Numbered from the stretch's first letter, positions 50,995-61,348 are shown. The stretch is DNA of 64,000 bases from Ahrensia sp. (GCA_002706335.1 PAKZ01000019.1:1-64000), one strand, 5' to 3'. Translations and numbers: made by a program. The notes: generated by a model not told the origin, from the sequence alone.

Positions 50995-52395
50995 GTCCTT
51001 GGCGTCACCGAAGAACATGCGCGTGTTGTCCTTGTAGAACAGCGGGTTCTCGATGCCCGAGTAACCCGTGCCCTGACCGCGCTTGGAGACGAAGACCTGC
51101 TTCGCCTTCCAGACTTCCAGCACCGGCATGCCGGCGATCGGCGAGTTCGGATCTTCTTCCGCCGCCGGATTGACGATGTCATTGGAGCCGATCACGATAA
51201 CGACGTCGGTATCCGGGAAGTCCTCGTTGATCTCGTCCATTTCCATGACGATGTCGTAAGGCACCTTCGCTTCGGCCAGCAGCACGTTCATGTGGCCCGG
51301 CAGCCGGCCCGCGACCGGATGGATCGCGAAACGCACTTCCTTGCCCTGTGCACGCAGCTTGCGGGTCAGTTCCGAAACGGCCTGCTGCGCCTGCGCGACA
51401 GCCATGCCGTAGCCCGGAACGATGATGACGGAATCGGCATCCTTCAGCGCCGTCGCGACACCTTCGGCGTCGATTGCGACCTGCTCGCCCTCGACCGCCA
51501 TCGCCGGCCCTGTCGTATTGCCGAAACCGCCGAGAATGACCGAGACGAAAGACCGGTTCATCGCCTTGCACATGATGTAGGACAGGATCGCACCCGACGA
51601 GCCGACCAGCGCGCCGACCACGATCAGGAGATCGTTGCCGAGCGAGAAGCCGATCGCCGCGGCCGCCCAGCCCGAATAGGAGTTGAGCATAGACACGACG
51701 ACAGGCATGTCGGCGCCGCCGATCCCCATGATCAGGTGATAGCCGATGAAGAAGGCCAGCAGCGTCATCAGGATCAGCGCCCAGGCGCCCGCCCCGTTGA
51801 GGAACATGAGCATCAGGATCACGGAGATACCCATGGCGCCGGCATTCAGCATGTGCCCGCCGGGCAGCTTCGTCGCCTTGGCGGTGACCTTGCCCGCAAG
51901 CTTGCCGAAAGCGATCACCGAGCCGGTGAAGGTCACCGCGCCGATGAACACGCCGAGGAACAGTTCGACGCGCAGGATCGACAGTTCAACCGGCGTCTTA
52001 TGCGCCAGGATCGCCGCAAAGCCCGTCAGCGCATGGCGCGCCTCCTCGCTCATGACGGCGACCCGCGCCGCCTCGATATAGGCATTGTAGCCGACGAAGA
52101 CCGCCGCGAGACCGACCAGCGAGTGCATCGCGGCGACAAGCTGCGGCATCTCGGTCATCTGCACCCGCATGGCCACGTACCAGCCGATCAATCCGCCGCC
52201 GGCGATCAGCACCAGCGACAACAGCCACAGGCCGGAGCCGGGCCCGATCAGCGTCGCGACGATGGCCAGCGCCATGCCGGCGATGCCGTACCAGACGGCG
52301 CGTTTCGCGCTTTCCTGCCCCGACAGGCCGCCGAGACTCAGGATGAAGAGAACAGCTGCGACGACATAGGCCGCAATGGAGAATCCGTATTCCAT
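50962..52395 (-). CDS. pntB: NAD(P) transhydrogenase subunit beta
   Basis: 477 residues. Membrane domain II with about nine helices (1-270) and the NADP(H)-binding domain III (about 295-477) with the [10 protein letters not shown] fingerprint and [24 protein letters not shown]. Proton-driven hydride transfer from NADH to NADP+ at the inner membrane. Follows pntA by 12 bases. Tail overlaps the LysR gene on the other strand. Confidence 0.95.
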   Translation of the reverse strand: MEYGFSIAAYVVAAVLFILSLGGLSGQESAKRAVWYGIAGMALAIVATLIGPGSGLWLLSLVLIAGGGLIGWYVAMRVQMTEMPQLVAAMHSLVGLAAVFVGYNAYIEAARVAVMSEEARHALTGFAAILAHKTPVELSILRVELFLGVFIGAVTFTGSVIAFGKLAGKVTAKATKLPGGHMLNAGAMGISVILMLMFLNGAGAWALILMTLLAFFIGYHLIMGIGGADMPVVVSMLNSYSGWAAAAIGFSLGNDLLIVVGALVGSSGAILSYIMCKAMNRSFVSVILGGFGNTTGPAMAVEGEQVAIDAEGVATALKDADSVIIVPGYGMAVAQAQQAVSELTRKLRAQGKEVRFAIHPVAGRLPGHMNVLLAEAKVPYDIVMEMDEINEDFPDTDVVIVIGSNDIVNPAAEEDPNSPIAGMPVLEVWKAKQVFVSKRGQGTGYSGIENPLFYKDNTRMFFGDAKDSVSQLVNLIG

Positions 52396-52407
52396 GCCCC
52401 TTCCCCC

Positions 52408-53982
52408 TTACGACTTCTGGAACATGGCAAGCATCCGGCGCGTCACGAGGAAGCCGCCGAAGATGTTGATGCCGGCCATGAAGACCGACAGCGCAGCCAG
52501 AAGCACCACCAGCCAGGAGCCGGATCCGATCTGCATCAATGCACCGAGAATGATGATCGACGAAATCGCGTTGGTTACCGCCATCAGCGGCGTGTGCAGC
52601 GCGTGGCTGACGTTCCAGATCACCTGGAAGCCGATGAACACCGAGAGCACGAAGACGATGAAGTGCTGCATGAAGCTCGCCGGCGCGACAAGCCCGACGG
52701 CGAGAAGCAGCACGGTGCCGACGGCCAGCAGCGTAACCTGCTGCTTCGTCTGCGCCTTGAAGGCGGCGACTTCCTTCGCGCGCTTTTCCTCCGGCGTCAG
52801 TTCCTTCGCCTTCTCCTTGGGCTTCTGCGCGGCGATCGCCTGCACCTTGGGCGGCGGCGGCGGGAAGGTGATTTCGCCTTCATGGGCCACCGTCGCGCCA
52901 CGGATGACGTCGTCCTCCATGTTGTGAACGATGACACCGTCCTTGGCCGGCGTCAGGTCGGTCATCATGTGGCGGATATTGGTCGAATAGAGCGTCGAGG
53001 ACTGCGCGGCCATGCGGCTCGGGAAGTCCGTATAGCCGACGATGGTGACGCCATTGTCGGAAACGATCTTCTCGTCGGGAACTGTCAGGTCGCAATTGCC
53101 GCCGCGTTCGGCCGCTAGGTCAACCACGACCGAACCGGGCTTCATGGCTTCCACCATGTCCTTCAGCCAAAGTTTGGGAGCGTCACGGCCCGGGATCAGC
53201 GCCGTGGTGATGACGATGTCCATATCGGGTGCCAGCTCGCGGAATTTCTCAAGCTGCTTCTCGCGGAATTCCGGGCTCGACGGAGCCGCATAGCCGCCGG
53301 TCGCGGCGCCATCCTGCGCCTGTTCCTCGAAGTCGAGATAGACGAATTCAGCGCCCATGGATTCGATCTGCTCGGCGACTTCCGGACGCACGTCGAAAGC
53401 GTAAGTAATCGCCCCGAGCGAAGTCGCCGTGCCGATGGCCGCGAGACCGGCGACGCCTGCCCCGACGATCAGCACCTTGGCCGGCGGCACCTTGCCCGCC
53501 GCCGTCCCCTGGCCGGTGAAGAAGCGTCCGAAATTGTTGCCCGCCTCGATGACGGCGCGATAGCCCGCGATATTCGCCATGGACGACAGGGCGTCCATCT
53601 TCTGGGCGCGCGAAATGCGCGGCACCATGTCCATGGCGATGACATTGGCGCCCTTGCCCTTGCACAGCTCCAGAAGCTTGTCGTTCTGCGCCGGGTAGAA
53701 AAACGAGATCAGCGTCTTGCCGGCCGTTAGGCGCTTCGCCTCGGCGTCCGTCGGCGGACGAACCTTGGCGATGACATCGGCCGCCTTCCACAGCGCGGCG
53801 GCCGTCTTCACGACTTCGACGCCGGCTTCCTTGTAGGCCGCGTCAGAAAAGCCTGCTGCCACACCGGCGCCGGTCTCGATCACGCATGAATGGCCGAGCT
53901 TTTGCAGTTGCAATGCGCTCTCCGGCGTCATCGCAACGCGGTTCTCGTCTTTGAACACCTCTTTGGGCGTACCGATCTTCAA
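52408..53982 (-). CDS. pntA: NAD(P) transhydrogenase subunit alpha
   Basis: 524 residues, the fused form. The NAD-binding domain I (1-375) includes VLIVGAGVAGLAAIGTATSLGA. A proline- and charge-rich linker (PPPPPK, then KEKAKELTPEEKRAKE) lies at about 375-410. The C-terminal membrane part (about 420-524) has four helices. In many rhizobia this subunit is split into two genes; here it is one. AGGA precedes the ATG. First gene of the pntAB pair. Confidence 0.94.
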   Translation of the reverse strand: MKIGTPKEVFKDENRVAMTPESALQLQKLGHSCVIETGAGVAAGFSDAAYKEAGVEVVKTAAALWKAADVIAKVRPPTDAEAKRLTAGKTLISFFYPAQNDKLLELCKGKGANVIAMDMVPRISRAQKMDALSSMANIAGYRAVIEAGNNFGRFFTGQGTAAGKVPPAKVLIVGAGVAGLAAIGTATSLGAITYAFDVRPEVAEQIESMGAEFVYLDFEEQAQDGAATGGYAAPSSPEFREKQLEKFRELAPDMDIVITTALIPGRDAPKLWLKDMVEAMKPGSVVVDLAAERGGNCDLTVPDEKIVSDNGVTIVGYTDFPSRMAAQSSTLYSTNIRHMMTDLTPAKDGVIVHNMEDDVIRGATVAHEGEITFPPPPPKVQAIAAQKPKEKAKELTPEEKRAKEVAAFKAQTKQQVTLLAVGTVLLLAVGLVAPASFMQHFIVFVLSVFIGFQVIWNVSHALHTPLMAVTNAISSIIILGALMQIGSGSWLVVLLAALSVFMAGINIFGGFLVTRRMLAMFQKS

Positions 53983-54085
53983 GTCTGATCCTCCCGATCT
54001 CTCGCGGTCACCGACATAAAGCCACTACGGAAAGGAATGACAAGCCCGCCTCCGAGGAAAGCGCCCGAAAATGAAAAAAGGTCGC

Positions 54086-54108
54086 GGCAACCGTACCTTG
54101 CGGTTGTC
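54086..54108 (-). terminator. Probable terminator of the DUF475 gene
   Basis: Arms GGCAACCG/CGGTTGTC (one G-T pair) with 7-base loop just after the DUF475 stop; on the minus strand TTTTTT follows 6 bases beyond the stem. Confidence 0.45.
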
Positions 54109-54115
54109 CCGAGGG

Positions 54116-55156
54116 TCAGGAACGCTGGTGCAGGCGATTGTGTACAAGAGACGAACGCAGGGACAGCAAGATCAGCACGACACCGACCAGTCCCGTGACC
54201 ACTTCGGGAATATGCATGAAGGACTGTGCATACATTATCAGCGCCAGCAGCAGGATCGAGTAGAACGCGCCATGTTCGAGATAACGGAATTTCGAAAGCG
54301 TGCCCATCTCCACCAGCATGATCGTCACCGAGCGCACATACATGGCGCCGATGCCCAGCCCGATGGCGATCAGGAACAGGTTCCGCGTCAGCGCGAAGGC
54401 GCCGATCACCCCGTCGAAGGAAAACGAGGCGTCCAGCATTTCCAGATAGAGAAAGGCGCCGAGGCCGCCCTGCCGGACCATCCGCCTTGCGTCCCTCGAA
54501 GAGTCGAGGACATGTCCAAGGATTTCCACGCCGAGAAAAGTCAGCAGCCCGGCCGCTCCGGCAAACAGGAAGGTCGCGGCTTCATGGCGCGGCAGGAAAC
54601 TCGAAAACGCGATGATGATGGCGAGCACGATCGCGATCTCGATGCCGCGGATCGAGGCGCATTGGCGCAATCTGCACTCGAGCGTAGCAAACCAGTCGAC
54701 GTCCTTGCGATCGTCGATGAAGTAGGTCAGCGCCACCATCATCAGGAACGTGCCGCCGAAGGCGGCAATGGAGACATGCGCCTCCTCCATGATGTGGCCA
54801 TAGCGTTCAGGATCCGCAGCAGCCATCGTGACAGCCGATATCGGTCCGATTTTCGCGGCGAAGACGACCACGAGGAGCGGAAACAGGATCCGCATGCCGA
54901 AGACGGCAATCAGGATGCCCCAGGTCAGGAAACGTCTCTGCCAGACCGGACTCATGTCCTTGAGCTTGTTGGCGTTGACGATGGCATTGTCGAAGGAAAG
55001 CGCGATTTCGAGCGCCGCCAGCACCGTAGCCGTAAAAAGGAAGGACGCGGTGCCGTAAAAAGACCCGGTCGTCTGCCAGCCCAACCATCCGGCCAGCGCG
55101 AGACCTACAGCCGTAACGGCGAAGGCAAGGCGCATATAGGCTAAGACAGGCTTCAT
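54116..55156 (-). CDS. DUF475 (TerC-like) integral membrane protein
   Basis: 346 residues, about nine membrane helices, with the conserved ALEIALSFDNAIVNANKL (early) and LEMLDASFSFDGVIGAFALT (late) blocks, whose aspartate and asparagine residues resemble the TerC metal-site motif. Likely a metal or metalloid transport-associated protein; not proven. The ATG at 55156 follows AAGGGA closely; the frame opens at 55189 without any ribosome site. Confidence 0.82.
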   Translation of the reverse strand: MKPVLAYMRLAFAVTAVGLALAGWLGWQTTGSFYGTASFLFTATVLAALEIALSFDNAIVNANKLKDMSPVWQRRFLTWGILIAVFGMRILFPLLVVVFAAKIGPISAVTMAAADPERYGHIMEEAHVSIAAFGGTFLMMVALTYFIDDRKDVDWFATLECRLRQCASIRGIEIAIVLAIIIAFSSFLPRHEAATFLFAGAAGLLTFLGVEILGHVLDSSRDARRMVRQGGLGAFLYLEMLDASFSFDGVIGAFALTRNLFLIAIGLGIGAMYVRSVTIMLVEMGTLSKFRYLEHGAFYSILLLALIMYAQSFMHIPEVVTGLVGVVLILLSLRSSLVHNRLHQRS

Positions 55157-55260
55157 TCCCTTGATTTCCCACAAATGCAGATGGCGCACGGGCCATTCGC
55201 ATTCAGGTAATCATCGGCTCCCTGACTTACCAGCGCCTGCCTTTTCGGCCGCAAGTTTTT

Positions 55261-56217
55261 TCAGAGGAAAGCCACGTCCCCATCCGCCTGGCCTATCCCG
55301 TAGAAAGAGGCGACGGCATGGCGTGCCTCGGCGAAGAAAAGCCAGCGTTCGGCCAGCATGCCGGCGATGTGCGATACGAGCGCGAGCAGCAACAGCGCGG
55401 CTGTGGCAATCGGCAGGTAAACAGCCAGAATGACCAAAAACAGCGGCAACACCACCCCCGCCCCGATCGCGACCCGGCGCAAGGCACGCGCCCGCTTGCG
55501 CCCGACTTCGAAAGCCATCTCGCGCATGAGATAATTGGGCGAGGTATGCGGCGGCTCGAATGCCCGCACCCTGCCGATCCGCCCCAGTCCGGTCGCCTCG
55601 CCGATACCGGACCCCGCGGCGACAAGAGTCGTCTTCGCAGCGCGCTGCCACCACGCCGCCTTGACGACCCACGCGATCACCAGCGCGAGGAGTGCGAATT
55701 GCGCCACCGGACGCGCGCCCTCTTCGCCAAACACCGAGAGCAGCGTCGCCAGCAGCATCAACCCGCCCGCCGCACCGAACGCCAGGAAAACAGCCGGGGT
55801 CAGCCATGTCGCCCAATGCGGAACGGTGCGGAGCTGCGCATAGACCATCGAGGTAGAATAGACCGTCACGACGGCGAGCACCGCTGCGAGGATCCCGAGC
55901 GCGCCGATGTTTCTGTCCATGAAAAGATACGCCAGCGCCCACAGACCGAAGACACCCAGCGTGAGAATCGACAATACGCCCTCGCGCGACAGCCAGGATG
56001 ACCGCCACTGCGAGAATGCATAAATCGCCCGTCCCGGGCTTTTCAGATGCGCGACCGATGACAGAAGACCGATCACGGCGAAGCCATAGGCCAACACCAC
56101 CGCCGTCCAGCGAAAGGCGAGACCGTCGCCGCCGAGCCCTATGCCGAGCAGGCTCATCAATCCGAAACCGATCCCGGAAAGCGTCGTGAAGACGATGACG
56201 GAAAGCGCCGGATGCAT
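55261..56217 (-). CDS. soeC: Sulfite dehydrogenase membrane anchor, DmsC-type
   Basis: 318 residues, eight membrane helices, DmsC-family quinone-site anchor without haem ligands evident. It takes electrons from the iron-sulfur subunit to quinone. The three-gene order and the Tat-less catalytic subunit identify the set as SoeABC, not DmsABC. 11 bases after soeB. No T-rich hairpin was found downstream. Confidence 0.82.
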   Translation of the reverse strand: MHPALSVIVFTTLSGIGFGLMSLLGIGLGGDGLAFRWTAVVLAYGFAVIGLLSSVAHLKSPGRAIYAFSQWRSSWLSREGVLSILTLGVFGLWALAYLFMDRNIGALGILAAVLAVVTVYSTSMVYAQLRTVPHWATWLTPAVFLAFGAAGGLMLLATLLSVFGEEGARPVAQFALLALVIAWVVKAAWWQRAAKTTLVAAGSGIGEATGLGRIGRVRAFEPPHTSPNYLMREMAFEVGRKRARALRRVAIGAGVVLPLFLVILAVYLPIATAALLLLALVSHIAGMLAERWLFFAEARHAVASFYGIGQADGDVAFL

Positions 56218-56228
56218 GTCTGCCTCTC

Positions 56229-56981
56229 CTAATCCAGCGCCGCGAGCGCGCGATCGAGCCAGCCGAGCAGCCCGCCGGGCGTCGCGGGCGCGTGCGCGTC
56301 ATGCTTGCCGCAGCCTTCGCCCGCCGGCATGGCGTCGACCTTCGGCCGCGGCTGGAGATATTTGTTGACCGGCCGTGTCCCCTGCTCCGGCATCAGGTCA
56401 TAGCCACCGCGCTCGGCCACCATGCGCGAGACCGCGCTGTCCGGATCGGCGAAATCGCCGAAATGGCGGGCATTCGCCGGGCAGGTGCGCACGCAGGACG
56501 GAACCCGGTCCTCCTGCGGTATGTGGTCATTGTAGATGCGGTCGACGCATAGCGTGCACTTCTTCATCACGCCGGCATCCATGTCCATTTCGCGCGCGCC
56601 ATAGGGACATGCCCAGGCGCACAGCCCGCAACCCATGCAGCGGTCCTCATTGACGAGCACGATACCGTCTTCCGAACGCTTGTAGCTCGCCCCCGTCGGG
56701 CAGACCGTGACGCAGGGCGCATCTTCGCAATGCAGGCAGGAGCGCGGAAAATGCACGATCTGCGCCGGCTTGTCCTCCGGCTTCACCTCGTAGGAATGGA
56801 CGCGATTCAGCCACGTCCCGGACGGCTCCGCGCCATAGGCGTCCATGTCGGAGAGCGGCGCACCATAGGCGCCGGTGTTCCATTCCTTGCAGGCGACCGC
56901 GCAGGCATGGCACCCGACGCAGACATCGAGATCGATGACGAGGCCGAGCTTCCTGTTGGTGGTTTGCGGCAGCGTGGTCAT
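56229..56981 (-). CDS. soeB: Sulfite dehydrogenase iron-sulfur subunit
   Basis: 250 residues, no signal peptide. Four ferredoxin-type cysteine groups: CVGCHACAVAC, CLHCEDAPCVTVC, CMGCGLCAWAC and the split group CTLC...CVRTC, enough for four [4Fe-4S] clusters. Carries electrons from SoeA to SoeC on the cytoplasmic side. The ATG at 56981 overlaps the soeA stop by 4 bases; a start at 56990 is less likely. Confidence 0.87.
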   Translation of the reverse strand: MTTLPQTTNRKLGLVIDLDVCVGCHACAVACKEWNTGAYGAPLSDMDAYGAEPSGTWLNRVHSYEVKPEDKPAQIVHFPRSCLHCEDAPCVTVCPTGASYKRSEDGIVLVNEDRCMGCGLCAWACPYGAREMDMDAGVMKKCTLCVDRIYNDHIPQEDRVPSCVRTCPANARHFGDFADPDSAVSRMVAERGGYDLMPEQGTRPVNKYLQPRPKVDAMPAGEGCGKHDAHAPATPGGLLGWLDRALAALD

Positions 56982-59836
56982 GTCTTCCACGCCTTCCCGT
57001 AGGCGACGACCTTGGGCCCGGTGCCGACCGGCGATGTTTGCGAGCCGGTATCCGGCGCGAGTTCATGCTCCTCCGCCTCTGCCTTTTCGATCCTGACCCT
57101 GAGATCGAACCAGGCCGCCTGGCCCGTCACCGGATCGGAGTTCGACCAGCGCATCCCGTCGCCTTTCGGCGGCAGCAATTCATGGATCAGGTGGTTGAGC
57201 AGGAATCCGCGTTCGGTCTCCGGCGCGCCCTTCCCGAGCGCCCAGGCACCCTTGCGCTTGCCGATCGCGTTCCAGGTCCACATCGTCTTGCTGTTCGAAG
57301 CCGCGGTAATGTGCACAGGCACGCGGATGCGGCCGTGATGCGACGTCACCCAGGCCCAGTCGCCATCCTCCAGGCCAACCTTGCGCGCGATGTTTTCGGG
57401 CACATAGAGCGGGTTCGCCCCATGAATCTGCCGGAGCCAGGCATTCTGCGATCCCCAGGAGTGATACATCGCCGCCGGGCGCTGGGTCAGCGCATGATAG
57501 GGATACGCGTCCTTGTCGATCAGTTCGCCCTCGAAGGGCGGGTACCATGTCGGCAGCGGCGTGAAGGCTTGCCGAATACGCGCGCGCATCTTGTCCGGTG
57601 GCTGCCTCTTTCCATGGCCTTCCGCCGCAAGCTGGAACTTCCTGAGCGGCTCGGAATAGATGCTGAAGAGGTAAGGCGCCGGCTTGTCGAAGAGGCCGAT
57701 CGCGACAGCCCAGTCCTGATAGGCCTTGTTCCACGGCTTGAAGAGCTGAGCTTCCTCCGGAATATGCGCGGTGAAGACCCCGCCATTCTCGATATATTTG
57801 TTGAGCTGGTTCGGGTTGGGCGCGCCCCGCCCATGGGCCTCGCCATCGCCGCGCCAGCCTGCCAGCGGGCCGACGCCGGGCCGCCTTTCATGCCGGACCA
57901 TGTAATCGGCATAATCCCTGTAGCGCGGCGATCCGTCCTCCTCGACAAAACCGGGTAGACCCAACCGCGCGCCGAGATCGATCAGCGCCGACTGGAAACC
58001 GCGCACGTCGCGATCGAGTTCGACCACCGGCCAGCGAATGGCGTCCGCCGCCGCATCCGGCTCGGAGATCGGCCGGTCGAGCAGCGAGATGCAGTCATGC
58101 CGCTCCAGATAGGTGGTGTCGGGAAGGATCAGGTCGGCAAAAGCGACCATCTCGGAGGAATAGGCGTCCGAATAGATGATCTTCGGAATGACATAGTCGC
58201 CATTCTCGTCGGTGCGGGTCAGCATCTCCATCGTGCCGGCCGTGTTCATGGACGAGTTCCAGGCCATGTTGGCCATGTAGAGGAACAGGACGTCGATGCC
58301 GTAAGGATCCTTCTCCGCGGCATTGGCGATGACCATGTGCATCATCCCGTGCGCGGAGCACGGCGCTTCCCAAGAAAACGCCTTGTCGATGCGCCGCGGC
58401 GTACCGTCCTCGTCGATCTGAAGATCGTCCGGACCGAGCGGATAGCCGAGATGCGGCCCGTCGAGCGGTGTGTTCGGCTTGTGGCCCGTATGCGGTTTCG
58501 GATGGCCTTCGACCGGCTTCGGATAGGGCGGCTTGAAGCGGAAACCGCCGGGCGTCTCCACCGAACCGAGCAGGATCTGCAGAAGATGCAGGGCCCGCGC
58601 GGTCTGAAAGCCGTTGGAATGCGCCGAGATGCCGCGCATCGCATGGAAGCTGACCGGACGGCCGATCATCTTGTCATGCTTGCGGCCGCGCCAGTCCGTC
58701 CATGGCCGATCGAGGACGATCTCTTCCTCGAAGGCGGCGTACGCCATTTCGGCGGCCAGCCGCGCGATCGTACCGGCTTCTATACCGCAGCGTTCGGCGA
58801 CAGCCGCAGGCGCATAATCATCGCCGAGATAGGTCTCGGCCATGATCTCGAAGACCGGCCGCGCCCGTCTGCCATCGGCGAGCGTGACCTCTCCCTTCAG
58901 GTCGGGCCGAACGTCATTGTCCTCCGACGACGCCGGCTCGCCGCTCCGCCGGTCGAGGACAAGCGGATGACCATCCTCGTTGCGAGCGAAGAGACCGTGA
59001 TCAGGCGCACCGGGATCATCGATCACCAGCCAGGGCGCATTGGTGTAGCGGACAAGATAGGAGACATCGACGCTGCCATTGCGCAGCAATTCGTGGATCA
59101 GCGCGAGAATGAATAGACCGTCAGTGCCGGGCGTGATCCCGACCCATTCATCGGCGATCGCGTTGTAGCCTGTGCGCACGGGATTGACCCCGACAATCTT
59201 TGCGCCGCGCTGCTTCAGCTTGGACAGTCCGATCTTGATCGGATTGGAGTCATGATCCTCGGCGACGCCGAAGATCATGAAATATTTCGTCCGGTCCCAG
59301 TCGGCGGTGCCGAATTCCCAGAACGCCCCGCCCATCGTATAGATGCCGCCGGCCGCCATGTTGACCGAACAGAAACCGCCATGCGCGGCATAGTTCGGCG
59401 TCCCGAAAGCTTGCGCCCACCACGATGTGAAGGATTGCGACTGGTCGCGCCCCGTGAAGAAGGCAAGCTTCTTGGGATCAGTCTCGCGAATTGGCTTCAA
59501 CCAATCCGTCGCGAGCGTCAGCGCCTCGTCCCAGGAAATTTCCTCGAATTCGCCGGACCCGCGCGGACCCTTCCGCCTGAGCGGCTTTCGCAGCCGCGCC
59601 GGCGAGTAATGCTGCATGATCCCCGCCGATCCCTTGGCGCACAACACGCCCTTGTTCGTCGGGTGATCCCGGTTGCCCTCGATATAGGAAACGATTTCGC
59701 GCCCGTCGGGGCCGGTCTTCAGATGGACATTGATGCCGCAGCGGCAGGCGCACATGTAGCAGGTTGTCTTGCGCACCGCGTCGGAAACAGGCGGCGAAAG
59801 GTCCAGATCGGGCTCCGCTGTCACGATTTCCTGCAT
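56978..59836 (-). CDS. soeA: Sulfite dehydrogenase molybdoprotein subunit
   Basis: 952 residues, molybdopterin-guanine-dinucleotide oxidoreductase of the DMSO reductase family. The N-terminal [4Fe-4S] site is C26-x2-C29-x3-C33 with C66 in GVLCAKGS. No twin-arginine signal is present, so it acts in the cytoplasm, which is the defining feature of SoeA against periplasmic DmsA/PsrA. It oxidises sulfite to sulfate, needed when taurine, sulfoacetate or reduced sulfur is metabolised. Other cytoplasmic members of the family cannot be fully excluded. Divergent from a LysR gene. Confidence 0.85.
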   Translation of the reverse strand: MQEIVTAEPDLDLSPPVSDAVRKTTCYMCACRCGINVHLKTGPDGREIVSYIEGNRDHPTNKGVLCAKGSAGIMQHYSPARLRKPLRRKGPRGSGEFEEISWDEALTLATDWLKPIRETDPKKLAFFTGRDQSQSFTSWWAQAFGTPNYAAHGGFCSVNMAAGGIYTMGGAFWEFGTADWDRTKYFMIFGVAEDHDSNPIKIGLSKLKQRGAKIVGVNPVRTGYNAIADEWVGITPGTDGLFILALIHELLRNGSVDVSYLVRYTNAPWLVIDDPGAPDHGLFARNEDGHPLVLDRRSGEPASSEDNDVRPDLKGEVTLADGRRARPVFEIMAETYLGDDYAPAAVAERCGIEAGTIARLAAEMAYAAFEEEIVLDRPWTDWRGRKHDKMIGRPVSFHAMRGISAHSNGFQTARALHLLQILLGSVETPGGFRFKPPYPKPVEGHPKPHTGHKPNTPLDGPHLGYPLGPDDLQIDEDGTPRRIDKAFSWEAPCSAHGMMHMVIANAAEKDPYGIDVLFLYMANMAWNSSMNTAGTMEMLTRTDENGDYVIPKIIYSDAYSSEMVAFADLILPDTTYLERHDCISLLDRPISEPDAAADAIRWPVVELDRDVRGFQSALIDLGARLGLPGFVEEDGSPRYRDYADYMVRHERRPGVGPLAGWRGDGEAHGRGAPNPNQLNKYIENGGVFTAHIPEEAQLFKPWNKAYQDWAVAIGLFDKPAPYLFSIYSEPLRKFQLAAEGHGKRQPPDKMRARIRQAFTPLPTWYPPFEGELIDKDAYPYHALTQRPAAMYHSWGSQNAWLRQIHGANPLYVPENIARKVGLEDGDWAWVTSHHGRIRVPVHITAASNSKTMWTWNAIGKRKGAWALGKGAPETERGFLLNHLIHELLPPKGDGMRWSNSDPVTGQAAWFDLRVRIEKAEAEEHELAPDTGSQTSPVGTGPKVVAYGKAWKT

Positions 59837-60084
59837 CCCCGTTCTTCGTTCAAGCCCGAGGAGCGGCCGCGCATATAGTGCAATTCAGGCCTGTAGCGGC
59901 CCCTTTGCGCCATTGCCGCCCAGAGCTGGTTTAGCCATTTCCCCAGTCACCCGGAAGACGATGATTTACCGAGGGTTCTCGCCACGACCTCCATCCTTCG
60001 CCGAACAGGATCGCCCTATTCCATCAATCGCACAAACAAATAATTATAGTCATTTCAATCGAATTTGCTTATGCATTGAGTGTC

Positions 60085-60963
60085 ATGACCCTCGACCAGC
60101 TCCGCGTCTTCATAGCCGTCGCCGAACGTTCGCATGTCACCCGTGCGGCCCAAGCGCTCGCCATGACACAATCCGCCACCTCGGCTGCGATCGCCTCGCT
60201 CGAGCGGCAATCCGGTGTAAGACTCTTCAATCGCGTGGGACGGGGCATCGAACTGACCGAAGCCGGACGACGCTTCCTGCCCGAGGCGAAGAATGTGATC
60301 GAACGCGCCGCGATCGCGCGCGCCATCCTCGAACAATCGTCGGGAACGGAAAGCGGCACGGTCTCGGTCGGGGCGAGCCAGACCATCGCCAACCACTGGC
60401 TGCCACGCCGGCTTGCGGCGTTCCGCGAAGCCTATCCGGCCATCCGTCTCGACATCAGCATCGGCAACACCCTGACCGTGGAGGATGCAGTGGTTTCCGG
60501 CGATCTCGACATCGGCATGGTCGAGGGCCCGACCACCCACCAGATTCTCATCCGGACGATCGTCGACAGCGATCGGCCGGTTCTGGTCACCTCACCCGGC
60601 AAGACTGTGCCGCTGCTGTCGACCGGACGAATCGATCTGGCGAGCTTGCCCTGGATCGTCCGCGAAGAGGGATCAGGTACCCGCAATGCCCTAAGGCAAT
60701 TGTGCGAGCGAATGAGCGTACCCTTCGACATGCTGCGGATCATACTGGTCCTACCCAGCAACGAGGCGGTGCGCGAAGCGGTCGAGGCCGGCGCCGGCGC
60801 CGCCGTCATATCGGAACAGGTCGTCGCGGCTTCCGTCGAGACCGGACGCCTCAGCGTGGTCCCGGTCGACCTGCCGCAGCGCGATTTCGCGCTCCTCCGT
60901 CATTCCCAGCGGGTGATGACGCCTGCGCAACGCGCGCTTGTCTCCACGCTCGGTTACCGCTGA
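60085..60963 (+). CDS. LysR-family regulator, divergent from soeABC
   Basis: 292 residues. HTH 1-60 (MTLDQLRVFIAVAERSHVTRAAQALAMTQSATSAAIASLE), then the effector domain (about 90-290). The CysB/CbbR-like organisation and the 248-bp divergent gap with AT-rich stretches (60040-60075) suggest control of soeABC. The ATG at 60085 opens the conserved HTH; an upstream TTG at 60076 is unlikely. Confidence 0.85.
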   Translation: MTLDQLRVFIAVAERSHVTRAAQALAMTQSATSAAIASLERQSGVRLFNRVGRGIELTEAGRRFLPEAKNVIERAAIARAILEQSSGTESGTVSVGASQTIANHWLPRRLAAFREAYPAIRLDISIGNTLTVEDAVVSGDLDIGMVEGPTTHQILIRTIVDSDRPVLVTSPGKTVPLLSTGRIDLASLPWIVREEGSGTRNALRQLCERMSVPFDMLRIILVLPSNEAVREAVEAGAGAAVISEQVVAASVETGRLSVVPVDLPQRDFALLRHSQRVMTPAQRALVSTLGYR

Positions 60964-60969
60964 CGAAAA

Positions 60970-61137
60970 TCACACCGGCGGTTCGTCGATCTTGGTCGCG
61001 ACATCCGCCAGGTTTTCATCGATGGAAGAACCGACCATCATCGCTCCTCCGATGATGGAGACCGCGATAATCGCAACCAACAGCCCGTATTCGACAATCA
61101 TTGCCCCGGACTCGTCATTCATGAAGCGAGCGAACAT
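60970..61137 (-). CDS. flp: Flp-family type IVb pilin
   Basis: 55 residues. The Flp signature is clear: short basic leader (MFARFMNDESG), then AMIVEYGLLVAIIAVSIIGG, with the conserved E-Y pair after the prepilin cleavage point, and a small polar tail. Tad/Flp pili mediate tight surface attachment. AAGGA lies 6-7 bases before the ATG. No tad assembly genes are near, so it is an orphan pilin or one of several copies. Confidence 0.8.
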   Translation of the reverse strand: MFARFMNDESGAMIVEYGLLVAIIAVSIIGGAMMVGSSIDENLADVATKIDEPPV

Positions 61138-61348
61138 CGTGTATCCTTCATTCTCGCATTACCCAGGCCGGTCGCCCTCATGGCGCCGGCGCGTAATTAT
61201 TCCCGCCATACGGGATATGCCCTCCCGAGAAGGATGGGGCACACTGGATACACCCTTTGCATATACGCTTGCATGAACAGCTCGCCGAAAATCCCGGCGG
61301 AGCGATTCATAATTCAAAAACCAGAAATTCCAAAGATAACACAATATT

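Noticed and set aside
51292-53118. A 608-residue open frame opposite pntB and pntA
   Set aside because: Its composition (Arg/His/Asp-rich, no hydrophobic pattern) is that of an antisense shadow in GC-rich DNA, while pntA and pntB are unmistakable.
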